NCBI GenBank assembly: GCA_010030955.1
Contig: RHBP01000001.1
Location: forward strand, 1-35,596
Reading direction: 5' to 3'
DNA from: Synechococcaceae bacterium WBB_10_009
GTDB lineage: Bacteria; Cyanobacteriota; Cyanobacteriia; PCC-6307; Cyanobiaceae
DNA length: 35,596 nucleotides
This document shows, in pieces, positions 1 through 6,865 of the stretch (position 1 is the stretch's first letter; each line of letters begins with the position of its first letter). Under the pieces are notes generated by a model, which saw only the letters and a list, made by a program, of their open reading frames with translations, was not told the DNA's origin and did no database searches. A program made the position numbers and the translations under genes.

Positions 1-121
1 TGTCCTGCAGCATCACGCTCACGAAGGTGCAGCCCAGCTCGTCGCACACGGCCGCGTCGTAATGGCTCATGCGGTGGCAGGTGCCGCAATCTTCCGAGCT
101 GAACTTGAGCACGTGCAGCAT
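1..121 (-). CDS. Thioredoxin-like protein, N-terminal fragment (cut by window edge)
   Basis: Only the first 40 codons are inside the window; the gene runs off the left edge. The visible protein starts MLHVLKFSSEDCGTCHRMSH, a beta strand followed by a Cys-Gly-Thr-Cys pair placed where thioredoxin-fold proteins carry their redox CxxC. A stop codon in frame a few codons upstream of the ATG at 119-121 supports this start. The active-site motif is seen directly; the redox role is inferred from the family. The substrate cannot be named because the remainder of the protein is missing. Confidence 0.7.
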   Translation of the reverse strand, partial: MLHVLKFSSEDCGTCHRMSHYDAAVCDELGCTFVSVMLQD

Positions 122-206
122 CAGGCGGGGGCAGCTGGGCAAACCCTAGGCAAATCCGCAGCAATCGCATCCCTCAGCTGACAGGGGCGCCAGCCGTTGC
201 TAGCTG

Positions 207-422
207 GTGAAGGTTGCCCTTCGCCGCGGTCGGCCGGTGCCCCAGCTCTACGAACTCACCGTTCACTTCCAGGACGGCGACTCCCGCCTCTGCATCCGCG
301 CCGACAACGAGCAGCACGCGGAGGCGATCGGGCAGGAGCTGTTTCCCAATTGCAGCCTGGCGGTGGCCCTGCGGCGGATGCCCGCCTCCGGCTGGATCGG
401 CCACCCCGGCCAGGCGGGGTGA
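207..422 (+). CDS. Small hypothetical protein
   Basis: A 71-codon frame opening with GTG at 207 directly after an in-frame TAG at 201; a second GTG at 237 is an alternative start just before the segment PQLYELTVHFQDGDSRLCI. The residue pattern (alternating hydrophobic and polar positions, then a helix-like HAEAIGQELFP segment) looks like a genuine small alpha/beta protein rather than a random GC-rich frame. I do not recognise a family. It ends inside a short tandem repeat (418-447) and is followed by a strong inverted repeat. Existence is moderately likely; function is unknown. Confidence 0.45.
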   Translation: MKVALRRGRPVPQLYELTVHFQDGDSRLCIRADNEQHAEAIGQELFPNCSLAVALRRMPASGWIGHPGQAG

Positions 423-447
423 ATGGTGGTGGGGTGAATGGTGGTGG
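418..447 (+). repeat. Two tandem copies of a 15-bp unit
   Basis: The unit GGTGAATGGTGGTGG occurs twice head to tail, and its first copy contains the TGA stop of the preceding small gene. It lies just upstream of a 16-bp inverted repeat. It may be simple slippage; no function is implied. Confidence 0.8.
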
Positions 448-463
448 GGGATCGGATCGGGTT

Positions 464-503
464 GTGTCCGGGGTCTGACTAACCCTGGTCAGACCCCGGA
501 CAC
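464..503. repeat. Perfect 16-bp inverted repeat, REP-like
   Basis: The arm GTGTCCGGGGTCTGAC (464-479) is exactly reverse-complemented at 488-503 around an 8-nt loop. There is no T-tract on either side, so it is not a classical intrinsic terminator, although it starts 4 nt past the stop of the small minus-strand gene ending at 508. The GGGGTCTGAC core resembles palindromes associated with REP-type elements and Y1 (IS200-like) transposases; that link is from memory of the family and no transposase is present here. Confidence 0.8.
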
Positions 504-507
504 GCGC

Positions 508-645
508 TCAGACCCACCCCTGGGACAGCCGTGCCCCAAGCGTCAGGCCGCCTTCAGCCAGCAGGGCCAACGCCAGGGCCAGCCCAGCCAGGACGACCCC
601 CCAGGGCAGAAGCCGGGCCAGGATCACAAAGCCGGTGGGAATCAT
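508..645 (-). CDS. Small single-span membrane protein
   Basis: A 45-aa protein starting MIPTGFVILARLLPWGVVLA, with one long hydrophobic stretch covering about residues 5-32. The start at 645 is preferred over upstream in-frame starts because a GGAG sequence lies at a suitable distance before it. The stop lies 4 nt from a strong hairpin at 464-503, which could end the transcript. It reads in the same direction as dedA, roughly 130 bp downstream of it. I recognise no family. The gene call depends on hydrophobic character and the ribosome-binding site alone. Confidence 0.4.
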   Translation of the reverse strand: MIPTGFVILARLLPWGVVLAGLALALALLAEGGLTLGARLSQGWV

Positions 646-774
646 GCGGCGCTCCATTGCCCACCACAGTTGAGCATCGGCGAACGGGCAGCAACGGTGT
701 CGCTGCAGACCAACAGCGGTTTGCACATGTCGATTGCAACTCGGTTGCACACGCCAGTTGCAGGCCTCAGCTCC

Positions 775-1404
775 TCAGGGCTCTGCGCCATCGGCCCGGT
801 TGAAGCGCTCCAGCAGCCGCGGCAGCAGCACCAGCAACACCACCAGCCCCAGGGCCACCAGGCCAAACTCCACCACCCCGGCGAGCATGCGCTCCATGGG
901 GATCCAGCGCCCCCAGAGCCAGGCGAGGCTCACCATGGTGCTGGCCCAAAGCAGTGCCCCCGCCAGGTTGCAGAGCAGGAAATGCCGATAGGGCATGGAC
1001 ACCGCCCCCGCCAGGGGTCCGGCTAGCACCCGCAACACCGCCACAAACCGGCCCAGAAACACCGACCAACCCGCCCGGCGCAGAAACCGCTGGCGCAGCT
1101 GCTCAAGCTGCTCGGGCCGCTGCCCCAGCCAACCGCCCACCCGCAGCATCAGGGGCCAGCCCAGGCGGCGCCCCACCCAATAACCGATGTTGTCGCCCAG
1201 CACGGCACCGCCCGCCGCCGCCGCCATCACCCCCCACAGGTTGAGCTGGCCGCTGCCGGCGGCGTAGCCCCCCAGCAGCGTGATCGTTTCGCCGGGGAGG
1301 GGCACACCGGCGTTCTCCAGCAGCATGGCCGCAAAGATCACGGCATAGCCCCAGCGGCCCAGAAGGGTCTGCAGGTCGGTGAGCGTGGCGGGGCTGAGCT
1401 CCAT
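775..1404 (-). CDS. DedA family (SNARE-associated/VTT) inner-membrane protein
   Basis: A 209-aa polytopic membrane protein. Residues about 18-50 carry the family-typical segment ending ENAGVPLPGETITLLGGYAA, followed by a GDNIGYWVGRRLG motif and a basic FLGRFVAVLRVLAGPLAGA segment containing the Arg residues conserved in DedA proteins. Hydrophobic segments follow to the C terminus. DedA-family members are thought to act in lipid scrambling or polyprenyl-phosphate recycling and proton-motive-force maintenance; which role applies here cannot be told. The start at 1404 (MELSPATL) is chosen over one nine codons upstream because the extra residues lack family similarity. Confidence 0.9.
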   Translation of the reverse strand: MELSPATLTDLQTLLGRWGYAVIFAAMLLENAGVPLPGETITLLGGYAAGSGQLNLWGVMAAAAGGAVLGDNIGYWVGRRLGWPLMLRVGGWLGQRPEQLEQLRQRFLRRAGWSVFLGRFVAVLRVLAGPLAGAVSMPYRHFLLCNLAGALLWASTMVSLAWLWGRWIPMERMLAGVVEFGLVALGLVVLLVLLPRLLERFNRADGAEP

Positions 1405-1485
1405 GGCCAGCAATCTGCCAAACCGGCCCAACGGATCGCGCCAGGATGCGGGGCATCCCCAGGCCTTGGTTCTGTGGCCGACCCC

Positions 1486-1827
1486 ATGCCTGTGCGCCCG
1501 ATCACCCCTGGCGTGGGCGCCGCCGCCCTGCTGCTCGCCCTGGCGGCGGCGGCAACACCGGCCTGCTGGGGGGCGCTCAACAGCTTCAGCCGGCTCGACC
1601 AGGTGGGCCGCTGGGTGATCGAGCGCAAAACCACGCCCGAGGGCGGCATCACGTGCCGCGCCTCCATCCCCTCGGGGGGCACCTGGTTCAACTCCAACGT
1701 GCGCATCGGCGCCGACGGCACTGTGGTGGTGCCCGATGGCCTGCGCTACAGCCCCGATGCCGCCGAGCTAGCCCAGGTGCAAGACGCCCTGCGCCGCTGC
1801 CGCGCCGACATGATTTATGTGCCCTGA
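1486..1827 (+). CDS. Small secreted protein of unknown function
   Basis: A 113-aa protein from ATG 1486 (MPVRPITPGVGAAALLLALA), with a typical signal peptide ending near an Ala-rich cleavage region at about residue 25. The mature part contains one Cys pair and a segment GRWVIERKTTPEGGITC followed by a Gly/Ser-rich beta region. A GTG four codons upstream is an alternative start. It is transcribed divergently from dedA with about 80 bp between them. I do not recognise a named domain. Secretion is inferred from the leader only. Confidence 0.7.
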   Translation: MPVRPITPGVGAAALLLALAAAATPACWGALNSFSRLDQVGRWVIERKTTPEGGITCRASIPSGGTWFNSNVRIGADGTVVVPDGLRYSPDAAELAQVQDALRRCRADMIYVP

Positions 1828-1848
1828 TCAGCCCTGGGCCCTGCCTGT

Positions 1849-1977
1849 TCAGCCAAAGGCGTTCTTGAGCACAGCCGCCAGGTTCATCTGACCATGCAGA
1901 TACAGGCCCAGCGCCAGGGGCACCACCGCCGCCACCAGCAACGCAAACAGGATCGACAGCGGCACGTGGTTGTTCAT
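1849..1977 (-). CDS. 42-aa single-span membrane protein
   Basis: The peptide begins MNNHVPLSILFALLVAAVVP and has one transmembrane helix (about residues 6-28) followed by a short amphipathic tail GQMNLAAVLKNAFG. This resembles the size and layout of small thylakoid or photosystem-associated proteins, but no specific family is recognised. It is divergent from the hli operon, sharing a 113-bp intergenic region, so co-regulation with light stress genes is possible. A longer in-frame extension upstream has no coding character and was dropped. Confidence 0.55.
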   Translation of the reverse strand: MNNHVPLSILFALLVAAVVPLALGLYLHGQMNLAAVLKNAFG

Positions 1978-2058
1978 CACCCCATCATCGGCCGCCCCAG
2001 GGCGGTGACCCGTACCGAGCCCAGTAGCCAAGGCCACACCAAACCGGCTTCACGAGCC

Positions 2059-2087
2059 GTTACAGTTCCTTCAACGTTTCGTTACGT
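2059..2087 (+). promoter_or_regulatory. Possible HLR1-like RpaB site upstream of hli
   Basis: Two GTTAC elements, GTTACAG at 2059 and GTTACGT at 2081, lie 22 bp apart immediately upstream of the first hli start, with a weaker CTTCAACG between them at 2069. The HLR1 consensus is a GTTACAWW direct repeat with about one helical turn spacing, so this is an imperfect match. Context favours it: hli genes are known RpaB targets in cyanobacteria and rpaB is the next gene cluster downstream. Confidence 0.35.
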
Positions 2088-2090
2088 TCC

Positions 2091-2234
2091 ATGGCTGACT
2101 CCTCTTCCCGCTTCGGTTTCGTGGCTTTCGCTGAAACCTGGAATGGCCGCCTGGCCATGCTCGGCTTCGTGATCGGCCTCTCCACCGAGCTGCTCACCGG
2201 TCAGGGCATCCTGTCCCAAATCGGCCTCGGCTGA
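2091..2234 (+). CDS. hli: High-light-inducible protein (Hli/SCP, one-helix CAB-like)
   Basis: A 47-aa protein with the complete one-helix chlorophyll-binding signature: ETWNGRLAMLGFVIGLSTEL, which carries the Glu and Asn-Gly-Arg residues that bind chlorophyll in the CAB/ELIP/HLIP family. Hlips dissipate excess energy and assist photosystem II assembly and chlorophyll reuse in thylakoids. The gene lies first in a two-hli operon, its TGA sharing one base with the next ATG (TGATG). Upstream sequence has no clear Shine-Dalgarno but has HLR1-like elements. Identification is secure; the exact Hli subtype cannot be set. Confidence 0.95.
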   Translation: MADSSSRFGFVAFAETWNGRLAMLGFVIGLSTELLTGQGILSQIGLG

Positions 2235-2467
2235 TGCAAAACAACGCCACCGGCTCCTGGTTCGCCAGCCGTGCCGCCGAGCAAATCCACCGCGAACAAC
2301 TCGAGCGGGTGGAGCGCTTCAACGGCCGTGCTGCGATGCTCGGCCTGCTGATCGGCGTGATCACCGAAGGGCTTACCGGCTACGGCATCGCCCACCAAAT
2401 CGGCCTCGGCCCATTGGTGGATGGCTACGCCGCCTGCCACACGCAGTTCCTGCCCTTCTGCTTCTGA
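2234..2467 (+). CDS. hli: Second high-light-inducible protein, with C-terminal extension
   Basis: A 77-aa protein translationally coupled to the first hli (TGATG overlap). Residues about 26-56 hold the helix ERFNGRAAMLGLLIGVITEG, with the chlorophyll-ligand pattern E-x-x-N-G-R. A longer N-terminal stromal segment precedes the helix and a 20-residue tail with two Cys (PLVDGYAACHTQFLPFCF) follows it, longer than in the smallest Hlips. The pair suggests a heterodimeric or jointly expressed Hli unit. A strong intrinsic terminator lies about 40 bp downstream. Confidence 0.93.
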   Translation: MQNNATGSWFASRAAEQIHREQLERVERFNGRAAMLGLLIGVITEGLTGYGIAHQIGLGPLVDGYAACHTQFLPFCF

Positions 2468-2505
2468 GTCTGGCTGTCGGGCTCAACCCCGCCAACCAAA
2501 CCCTC

Positions 2506-2530
2506 GCCCCGGCTCACGCCGGGGCTTTTT
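2506..2530 (+). terminator. Intrinsic terminator of the hli operon
   Basis: GCCCCGGC (2506-2513) pairs perfectly with GCCGGGGC (2518-2525) around a TCAC loop, followed directly by five Ts. It sits 39 nt after the second hli stop. Confidence 0.9.
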
Positions 2531-2735
2531 GATGGCTTGCCCTAGTTCTTGGCGGCTTGAACCCGCTCCGGCAGCTCCACCTGGGTGTTGGCGATGGCTT
2601 GCACAGGAGTTCATCGCCCCGGCATGGGGCGGCGCCCGATCGCGTGTAACAGTCGCCCCGGGATGCAGGGGGAGCAGCTGACAGGCGCCCCGATTCCAGG
2701 GAAGACTGCGGATAACGCATCAACGCAGCGCCGGC

Positions 2736-3539
2736 ATGGATCCCAGCATTCAGAGCGACGCCCCAACCCTTGGCCCCGAGGCCGCCGCACCCGGCGAGCG
2801 GGTGAAGATCCTGGTGGCGGACGACGAGGCCAACATTCGCCGGGTGCTGGAAACCCGCCTGGCCATGCAGGGCCACGCGGTGCAGGTGGCGGAGAACGGC
2901 GCCGAGGCCCTGGAGTTGTTCCGCGGCTTTGAGCCCGATGTGGTGGTGCTCGACGTGATGATGCCGGAGCTGGATGGATTCGCGGTGGTGGAGCGGATCC
3001 GGGCCCAGTCGGAGGTGCCGATCATCCTGCTCACCGCCCTGGGGGATGTGGCCGACCGCATCACCGGCCTGCAGCTGGGTGCCGACGACTACATGGTGAA
3101 ACCCTTCAGCCCCAAGGAGCTGGAGGCCCGCATCCGCTGCGTGCTGCGCCGCTCCGGTGGCGGCACGGCCAACGGCAACGGCGGCACGGTGGGCCGCAAC
3201 AACCACGTGGTGGTGGTGGGCGACCTCAGCGTGGATTTCAACCGCCGCCAGGCCCACCGGGGCGAGGAGCGCATCCGCCTCACCGGCATGGAATTCAACC
3301 TGCTGGAGCTGCTGATCAGCCGCAGCGGCGAACCGATCAGCCGGCTCGACATGCTGGAGAAGGTGTGGGGCTACAAGCCCGAGCGCTCCTCCGACAGCCG
3401 TGTGGTGGATGTGCACATCTCACGGCTGCGGGCCAAGCTCGAAGAGGACCCGGACAACCCCGAGCTCATCCTCACCGCCCGGGGCATGGGCTACATGTTC
3501 CAGCGGATTCACCAACCCGCCGAAGCGGCGGGGGTTTGA
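2736..3539 (+). CDS. rpaB: OmpR-type response regulator RpaB
   Basis: A 267-aa two-domain response regulator. The receiver domain (about residues 23-140) shows the acidic pair in VADDEANIRRVLETRL, the phospho-acceptor Asp in VVLDVMMPELDGF, LLTALGD and the Lys in MVKPFSPKELEARIRCVLRR. The C-terminal winged helix carries RRQAHRGEERIRLTGMEFNL and ends HISRLRAKLE...LTARGMGYMFQRI. These segments match cyanobacterial RpaB/Ycf27 rather than RpaA. RpaB binds HLR1 sites and, with the kinase NblS, controls high-light genes and photosystem genes. Directly upstream lies an hli operon, a known target class. The ATG at 2736 gives an acidic N-terminal extension of about 20 residues before the receiver domain. 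Confidence 0.93.
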   Translation: MDPSIQSDAPTLGPEAAAPGERVKILVADDEANIRRVLETRLAMQGHAVQVAENGAEALELFRGFEPDVVVLDVMMPELDGFAVVERIRAQSEVPIILLTALGDVADRITGLQLGADDYMVKPFSPKELEARIRCVLRRSGGGTANGNGGTVGRNNHVVVVGDLSVDFNRRQAHRGEERIRLTGMEFNLLELLISRSGEPISRLDMLEKVWGYKPERSSDSRVVDVHISRLRAKLEEDPDNPELILTARGMGYMFQRIHQPAEAAGV

Positions 3540-3561
3540 GCCCAGGCTTCAACCGGGCTCA
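3537..3561. terminator. Hairpin between convergent rpaB and DUF4912 genes
   Basis: TGAGCCC (3537-3543) pairs with GGGCTCA (3555-3561). The stem contains the rpaB stop codon on one arm and the stop of the opposing gene on the other, so it could serve as a bidirectional terminator. No T-tract follows. Confidence 0.5.
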
Positions 3562-4563
3562 GAACCACTCCAGCTCGGCCTGCTCGCGGGTGTTGACGCG
3601 GGCTTGGGGGGTGCTGCGCTCGAACTCCATGCGGATCGAGCGTTCCTGCTCGCCATCGGCGGCCACGGCACGGATGGGATAGAGCTGCTGGCCGTCGCGG
3701 AAGGGCACGTGCACCCGGAAGGTGCCATCGGCATCGAGGGGGACCTGCTCATCGCCGATGAACAGGCTGGCACTGGGCTCCGTGGCGCCGTACACAATCA
3801 ACTCGGCATCGGCCACCAGCCAGAACGAACGCGGCCGCACGATGCCGCTGCCGGATTCGCTGCGGCCGCTGGCCCACACCCCCACACCGGAATCGCTGAA
3901 CAACCCAGCGCCGGCCTCCGCGTCGAATTCGTGCAGCAGCTCTGAACCCACGCGGCGGCTGCGGGCCGGCCGGGCCGTGGCGATCTGATACAGCTGCTCG
4001 TGCTGCACACCGCCACCCCCGATGGCTTCGCTGGCCGGACCCATGGGGCCATCCAGCGTGAAGGGCACGAAGGCATCGGCCACCCGCAGGCTGGGCTCCA
4101 GGGCGGGCACGTGGGCCACCGAGGAGAAGGCCAGCGAGAACCAGCCGCCGTTGCGCAGGCGGTAGCCCAGCTCCACCCGGTAATCGCGCCCGTCCACGGG
4201 GATCGGCAGGAACCATTCCGTGGACCCACCGTCCACCACCAGCTCCTGCAGGGCGTGGGGGTGGGATTGGTCAAAGCCCAGGCCGGTCACATCCGCCACC
4301 CGCAGGCAGAGGCTGGTGGCACCCGCCTTGCGGGCGGCCTGCTGATCGGCTTCGGTGATGCTCCAGAAGCAGTAGGCCCACTGGGGATCCCGGGGCAGAA
4401 ACACCACGTGGGTGCTGGCGGAATCGGAAGCGGGGGTGCTGGCGGCGGCTGAATGGTCCGTGCGGCTGGCGCCCTGGGCAGGGGAAGCGCCCTTGATGGC
4501 AGAGCGCAGGGCACCGGGCACCAGTTGCTTGAGCCAATTGAGGGGCTGCTTGCTCTGCGACAT
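3559..4563 (-). CDS. DUF4912 domain protein
   Basis: A 334-aa protein. After a low-complexity Ala/Ser-rich N-terminal region (about 1-50) comes the DUF4912 hallmark THVVFLPRDPQWAYCFWSIT, then a beta-rich domain with SLCLRVADVTG and a region ending YRVELGYRLRNGGWFSLAFS. A second beta-rich part near residues 230-300 (IVRPRSFWLVADAELIVYGA) resembles a further immunoglobulin-like or carbohydrate-binding-like module. Function of DUF4912 proteins is not established. No signal peptide or membrane segment is visible, so it is probably cytoplasmic. It converges with rpaB and faces the ion-channel-like gene. Confidence 0.85.
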   Translation of the reverse strand: MSQSKQPLNWLKQLVPGALRSAIKGASPAQGASRTDHSAAASTPASDSASTHVVFLPRDPQWAYCFWSITEADQQAARKAGATSLCLRVADVTGLGFDQSHPHALQELVVDGGSTEWFLPIPVDGRDYRVELGYRLRNGGWFSLAFSSVAHVPALEPSLRVADAFVPFTLDGPMGPASEAIGGGGVQHEQLYQIATARPARSRRVGSELLHEFDAEAGAGLFSDSGVGVWASGRSESGSGIVRPRSFWLVADAELIVYGATEPSASLFIGDEQVPLDADGTFRVHVPFRDGQQLYPIRAVAADGEQERSIRMEFERSTPQARVNTREQAELEWF

Positions 4564-4684
4564 GCCGGCGATCCCCGCATACGTTGGTGGGTGGCGAAAT
4601 CTTCACAGAGATTCCCGCTGCTCCCGGGGCTGTGTCAGGGGATGCCTACGCCCCTAACCTCCAGGCAGCCTCCTCCCTGGCCCC

Positions 4685-5767
4685 ATGCGGCTGATGCGCC
4701 CACGGCTCCTGGCCTTGATTGGCTTGTTTCTGGCGGTCAGCATGGGGCTGGGGTTGCTGAAACCACCGGCCGATCCGGGCCCCATCCTGCGGCCGGCGCA
4801 AGCGGCGCCGGCGGAGCGCACGATGGAGCTGGGGCTGCATGTGAAAAACATCTACAACCTCTCCCTGCAGGACAAAACTTTTGCCGCAGAAGGCTGGTTT
4901 TGGTTGACATGGCCACCCAGCATCCAAAGCCTGATGGAGCGCAACAACATCCCGCTCACCGAATTGGTGGAGCTGGTGAATCAAGTGGAGGGTTGGGATC
5001 AACGGCTGGAGATGGACACCCAACAACCGGTTCGCCAGGCCGATGGCCGTTACCTGCAGCTTTACCGCTTCTCGGCCAAGTTCTTCGACGACCAGCAGTC
5101 GCTGCAAACCTTCCCCTACGAGCAGCTGGAACTGCCGATCACGATTGAGACCAGGCCACCCCAATTTTCGATGGCCGATGGGGCCGTGGTCCTCGATCCC
5201 AAGCAACCGACTTCCGAAATCCTTGGGGAATCGGTGGATCTCAATGGCTACAACCTAAATGGCGTCAAGGTGAGCGAGTCTGTTCACATCTACAACAGCC
5301 GCTTCGGCAATGCCAACCATACGCAGGCAGGCGAATACAGCCAGGTGAGCTATAATGTAATTTATCGCACCAACATCTGGTCAGCATTTTATCGTTTTGT
5401 CCTCCCCTGGCTGGCGGTGATGGTCATCCTGCTGTTGGCACCAAATCTGGAGGGCAATCTCAATGAATTGCGCCTGGCAATTCCCTCCACGGCCCTGCTC
5501 ACCTTGGTGTTTCTGCAGCAGGGGGCCCATGGCAACCTGCCACCCCTGGATTACCTCACATACCTCGACAAGCTGTATTTGTTTGGATATGTGGCCGCCA
5601 CCGTGGAGTTCTGGCTGTTCGTGTGGGGATCCAATCTGATCAGCCGCTGCGAGATGGAACAACAGGGGCCAGCCATGGCACGGATCAATGGTGTCGACAA
5701 CGTGTATCAGCTGGCGGTGATCAGCGGCGCCACCTGCTTGATGGTGCTGGGTCTGCTGCGGGCTTGA
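4685..5767 (+). CDS. Probable pentameric ligand-gated ion channel homologue (Cys-loop superfamily, GLIC/ELIC-like)
   Basis: A 360-aa protein with a signal peptide (about 1-41), a beta-rich extracellular domain (45-230) and four hydrophobic segments. The extracellular part shows AEGWFWLTWPP (68-78) and the Pro-loop-like LQTFPYEQLELPITIE (140-155), which takes the place of the animal Cys-loop. M1 is about 234-252, M2 about 263-280, the M2-M3 loop NLPPLDYLTYLDK (284-296) is very typical of the family, M3 about 297-316 and M4 about 339-358. Length and topology fit bacterial channels of 310-360 aa. The protein would sit in the plasma membrane with its ligand domain in the periplasm. Ligand and ion selectivity are unknown. 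A clear terminator follows. The family assignment is inferred from motif reading and not from an alignment. Confidence 0.75.
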   Translation: MRLMRPRLLALIGLFLAVSMGLGLLKPPADPGPILRPAQAAPAERTMELGLHVKNIYNLSLQDKTFAAEGWFWLTWPPSIQSLMERNNIPLTELVELVNQVEGWDQRLEMDTQQPVRQADGRYLQLYRFSAKFFDDQQSLQTFPYEQLELPITIETRPPQFSMADGAVVLDPKQPTSEILGESVDLNGYNLNGVKVSESVHIYNSRFGNANHTQAGEYSQVSYNVIYRTNIWSAFYRFVLPWLAVMVILLLAPNLEGNLNELRLAIPSTALLTLVFLQQGAHGNLPPLDYLTYLDKLYLFGYVAATVEFWLFVWGSNLISRCEMEQQGPAMARINGVDNVYQLAVISGATCLMVLGLLRA

Positions 5768-5784
5768 GCCGCAACGGCGCGCCC

Positions 5785-5808
5785 AACCAGCCGAGCAACT
5801 GGTTTTTT
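5785..5808 (+). terminator. Intrinsic terminator after the channel-like gene
   Basis: AACCAG (5785-5790) pairs with CTGGTT (5799-5804), followed by four more Ts, 18 nt after the TGA. Confidence 0.75.
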
Positions 5809-5837
5809 GCTTCCTGGTGAAAAAGAAATCCGCCTAG

Positions 5838-6374
5838 GTGTCGTCGAGCTTTTGCCGGCGCCCGATGCCCCTGCTTTCGCTGCTGGCTGCGTTGCCCGTG
5901 CCGGAGCCGCCTGCGGAGCCCTTGGCCGCCGTGTCCAGCGGGTCCGTGTTGGTGTTGGAACGCACATCAAAGCGGCTGCCCCGCACCGGCGACCCGATCT
6001 GGGACCTGCGCCTGCAGATCCCCGGGCAACCCGAGCGCCATTTCGCCGCGGTGAGCGGCCGCGCCGATCGGCAAACCGCCAACCGCCACCGGATGGGCAG
6101 TGAAGCCCCCCTGCCCGCCGGCAGCTACTGGATCGGCGCCGCGGAGCCCCTGGGCCGGCATGGCCCCCAGGAGCTGGGGCCGATCTGGATCGGCATCGAA
6201 CCGCAATTTGAAACGGGCCGGCGGGTGCTGGGCATCCACCTCGACCCCAGCGCCGGGCGCAACTGGAACAGCGGCACCAGCGGCTGCGTGGGGCTGATTC
6301 ACGAACGCGACATGCGCACCCTGGCGGAGCTGCTGCGCCGCAACGGCACCAGCACCCTGGTGGTGGCCAACTGA
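5838..6374 (+). CDS. L,D-transpeptidase (YkuD-like) family protein
   Basis: A 178-aa protein. The catalytic signature is visible near the C terminus: GIHLDPSAGRNWNSGTSGC at residues 132-150, with His134 and Cys150 in the H...S-G-C arrangement of the YkuD fold. Earlier segments (VSGRADRQTANRHRMGSEAP, then LPAGSYWIG) fit the family's beta sandwich. Such enzymes crosslink peptidoglycan or attach proteins to it in the periplasm. The GTG start at 5838 gives a short Arg-Arg plus hydrophobic leader; an ATG at 5865 would leave a weaker leader. No lipoprotein box is seen. A terminator follows at 6494-6518. Confidence 0.8.
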   Translation: MSSSFCRRPMPLLSLLAALPVPEPPAEPLAAVSSGSVLVLERTSKRLPRTGDPIWDLRLQIPGQPERHFAAVSGRADRQTANRHRMGSEAPLPAGSYWIGAAEPLGRHGPQELGPIWIGIEPQFETGRRVLGIHLDPSAGRNWNSGTSGCVGLIHERDMRTLAELLRRNGTSTLVVAN

Positions 6375-6493
6375 TCGCAAGCGTTGCTAGAGCGGAAAGA
6401 CCGCCGAGGTGAACTGCGGCCATCAGCTGGTTCACTGATCCAAGCCGGCGGCAATGGGCACCTGCATGGGTCGCACCATTCCTCACACCACCT

Positions 6494-6518
6494 GCCCCGG
6501 CGCGAGCTGGGGCTTTTT
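6494..6518 (+). terminator. Intrinsic terminator
   Basis: GCCCCGGC (6494-6501) pairs with GCTGGGGC (6506-6513, one G-T wobble) around a GCGA loop and is followed by five Ts. It separates the transpeptidase gene from the toxin-antitoxin pair. Confidence 0.85.
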
Positions 6519-6625
6519 GGTGCCCGACAAACGGTCGCTTGAGCTGAGATTGAAACCAGCCAGCTCTCAACCTTGGCGGCGCTGTCAGACTGATGGTCAA
6601 TGGTTGCTCCATGAGGCCGGGTGAG

Positions 6626-6865
6626 ATGGCCAACCTCACGCTCCATGACATTCCAGACGACGTGCTGAGCCGTCTTGAACAACGCGCCCACGCCCATGGG
6701 CGCACCCTGAATAGCGAAGTGGTGGATTGCCTGAAACGCCAGGCCGCGACCAGCAGCGAAACGGAAACCTGGCTGCAAGAGGTGGAAGCGTTGCGGGGCC
6801 AACTCCAAGGTGGCCCGATCCCCGTGGACGATCTGGTGGCCGCTACTGAGCGAGACAGCCATTGA
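6626..6865 (+). CDS. FitA-like ribbon-helix-helix antitoxin
   Basis: A 79-aa protein beginning MANLTLHDIPDDVLSRLEQR, a ribbon-helix-helix N terminus followed by AHAHGRTLNSEVVDCL, the pattern of FitA-like (Arc-fold) antitoxins. The C-terminal part (about 45-79) would be the toxin-neutralising tail. The start at 6626 is preferred because upstream in-frame residues fall outside the fold. Its TGA overlaps the next gene's TTG start, giving the translational coupling common in such pairs. It probably autoregulates its promoter; an inverted GAGCTG/CAGCTC repeat at 6541-6566 is a possible operator. Confidence 0.85.
   Translation: MANLTLHDIPDDVLSRLEQRAHAHGRTLNSEVVDCLKRQAATSSETETWLQEVEALRGQLQGGPIPVDDLVAATERDSH

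Noticed and set aside
5707..6705. A 332-codon minus-strand frame over the L,D-transpeptidase and antitoxin genes
   Set aside because: It crosses two clear genes and two terminators and has an Arg/Pro/Cys-rich composition without domains.
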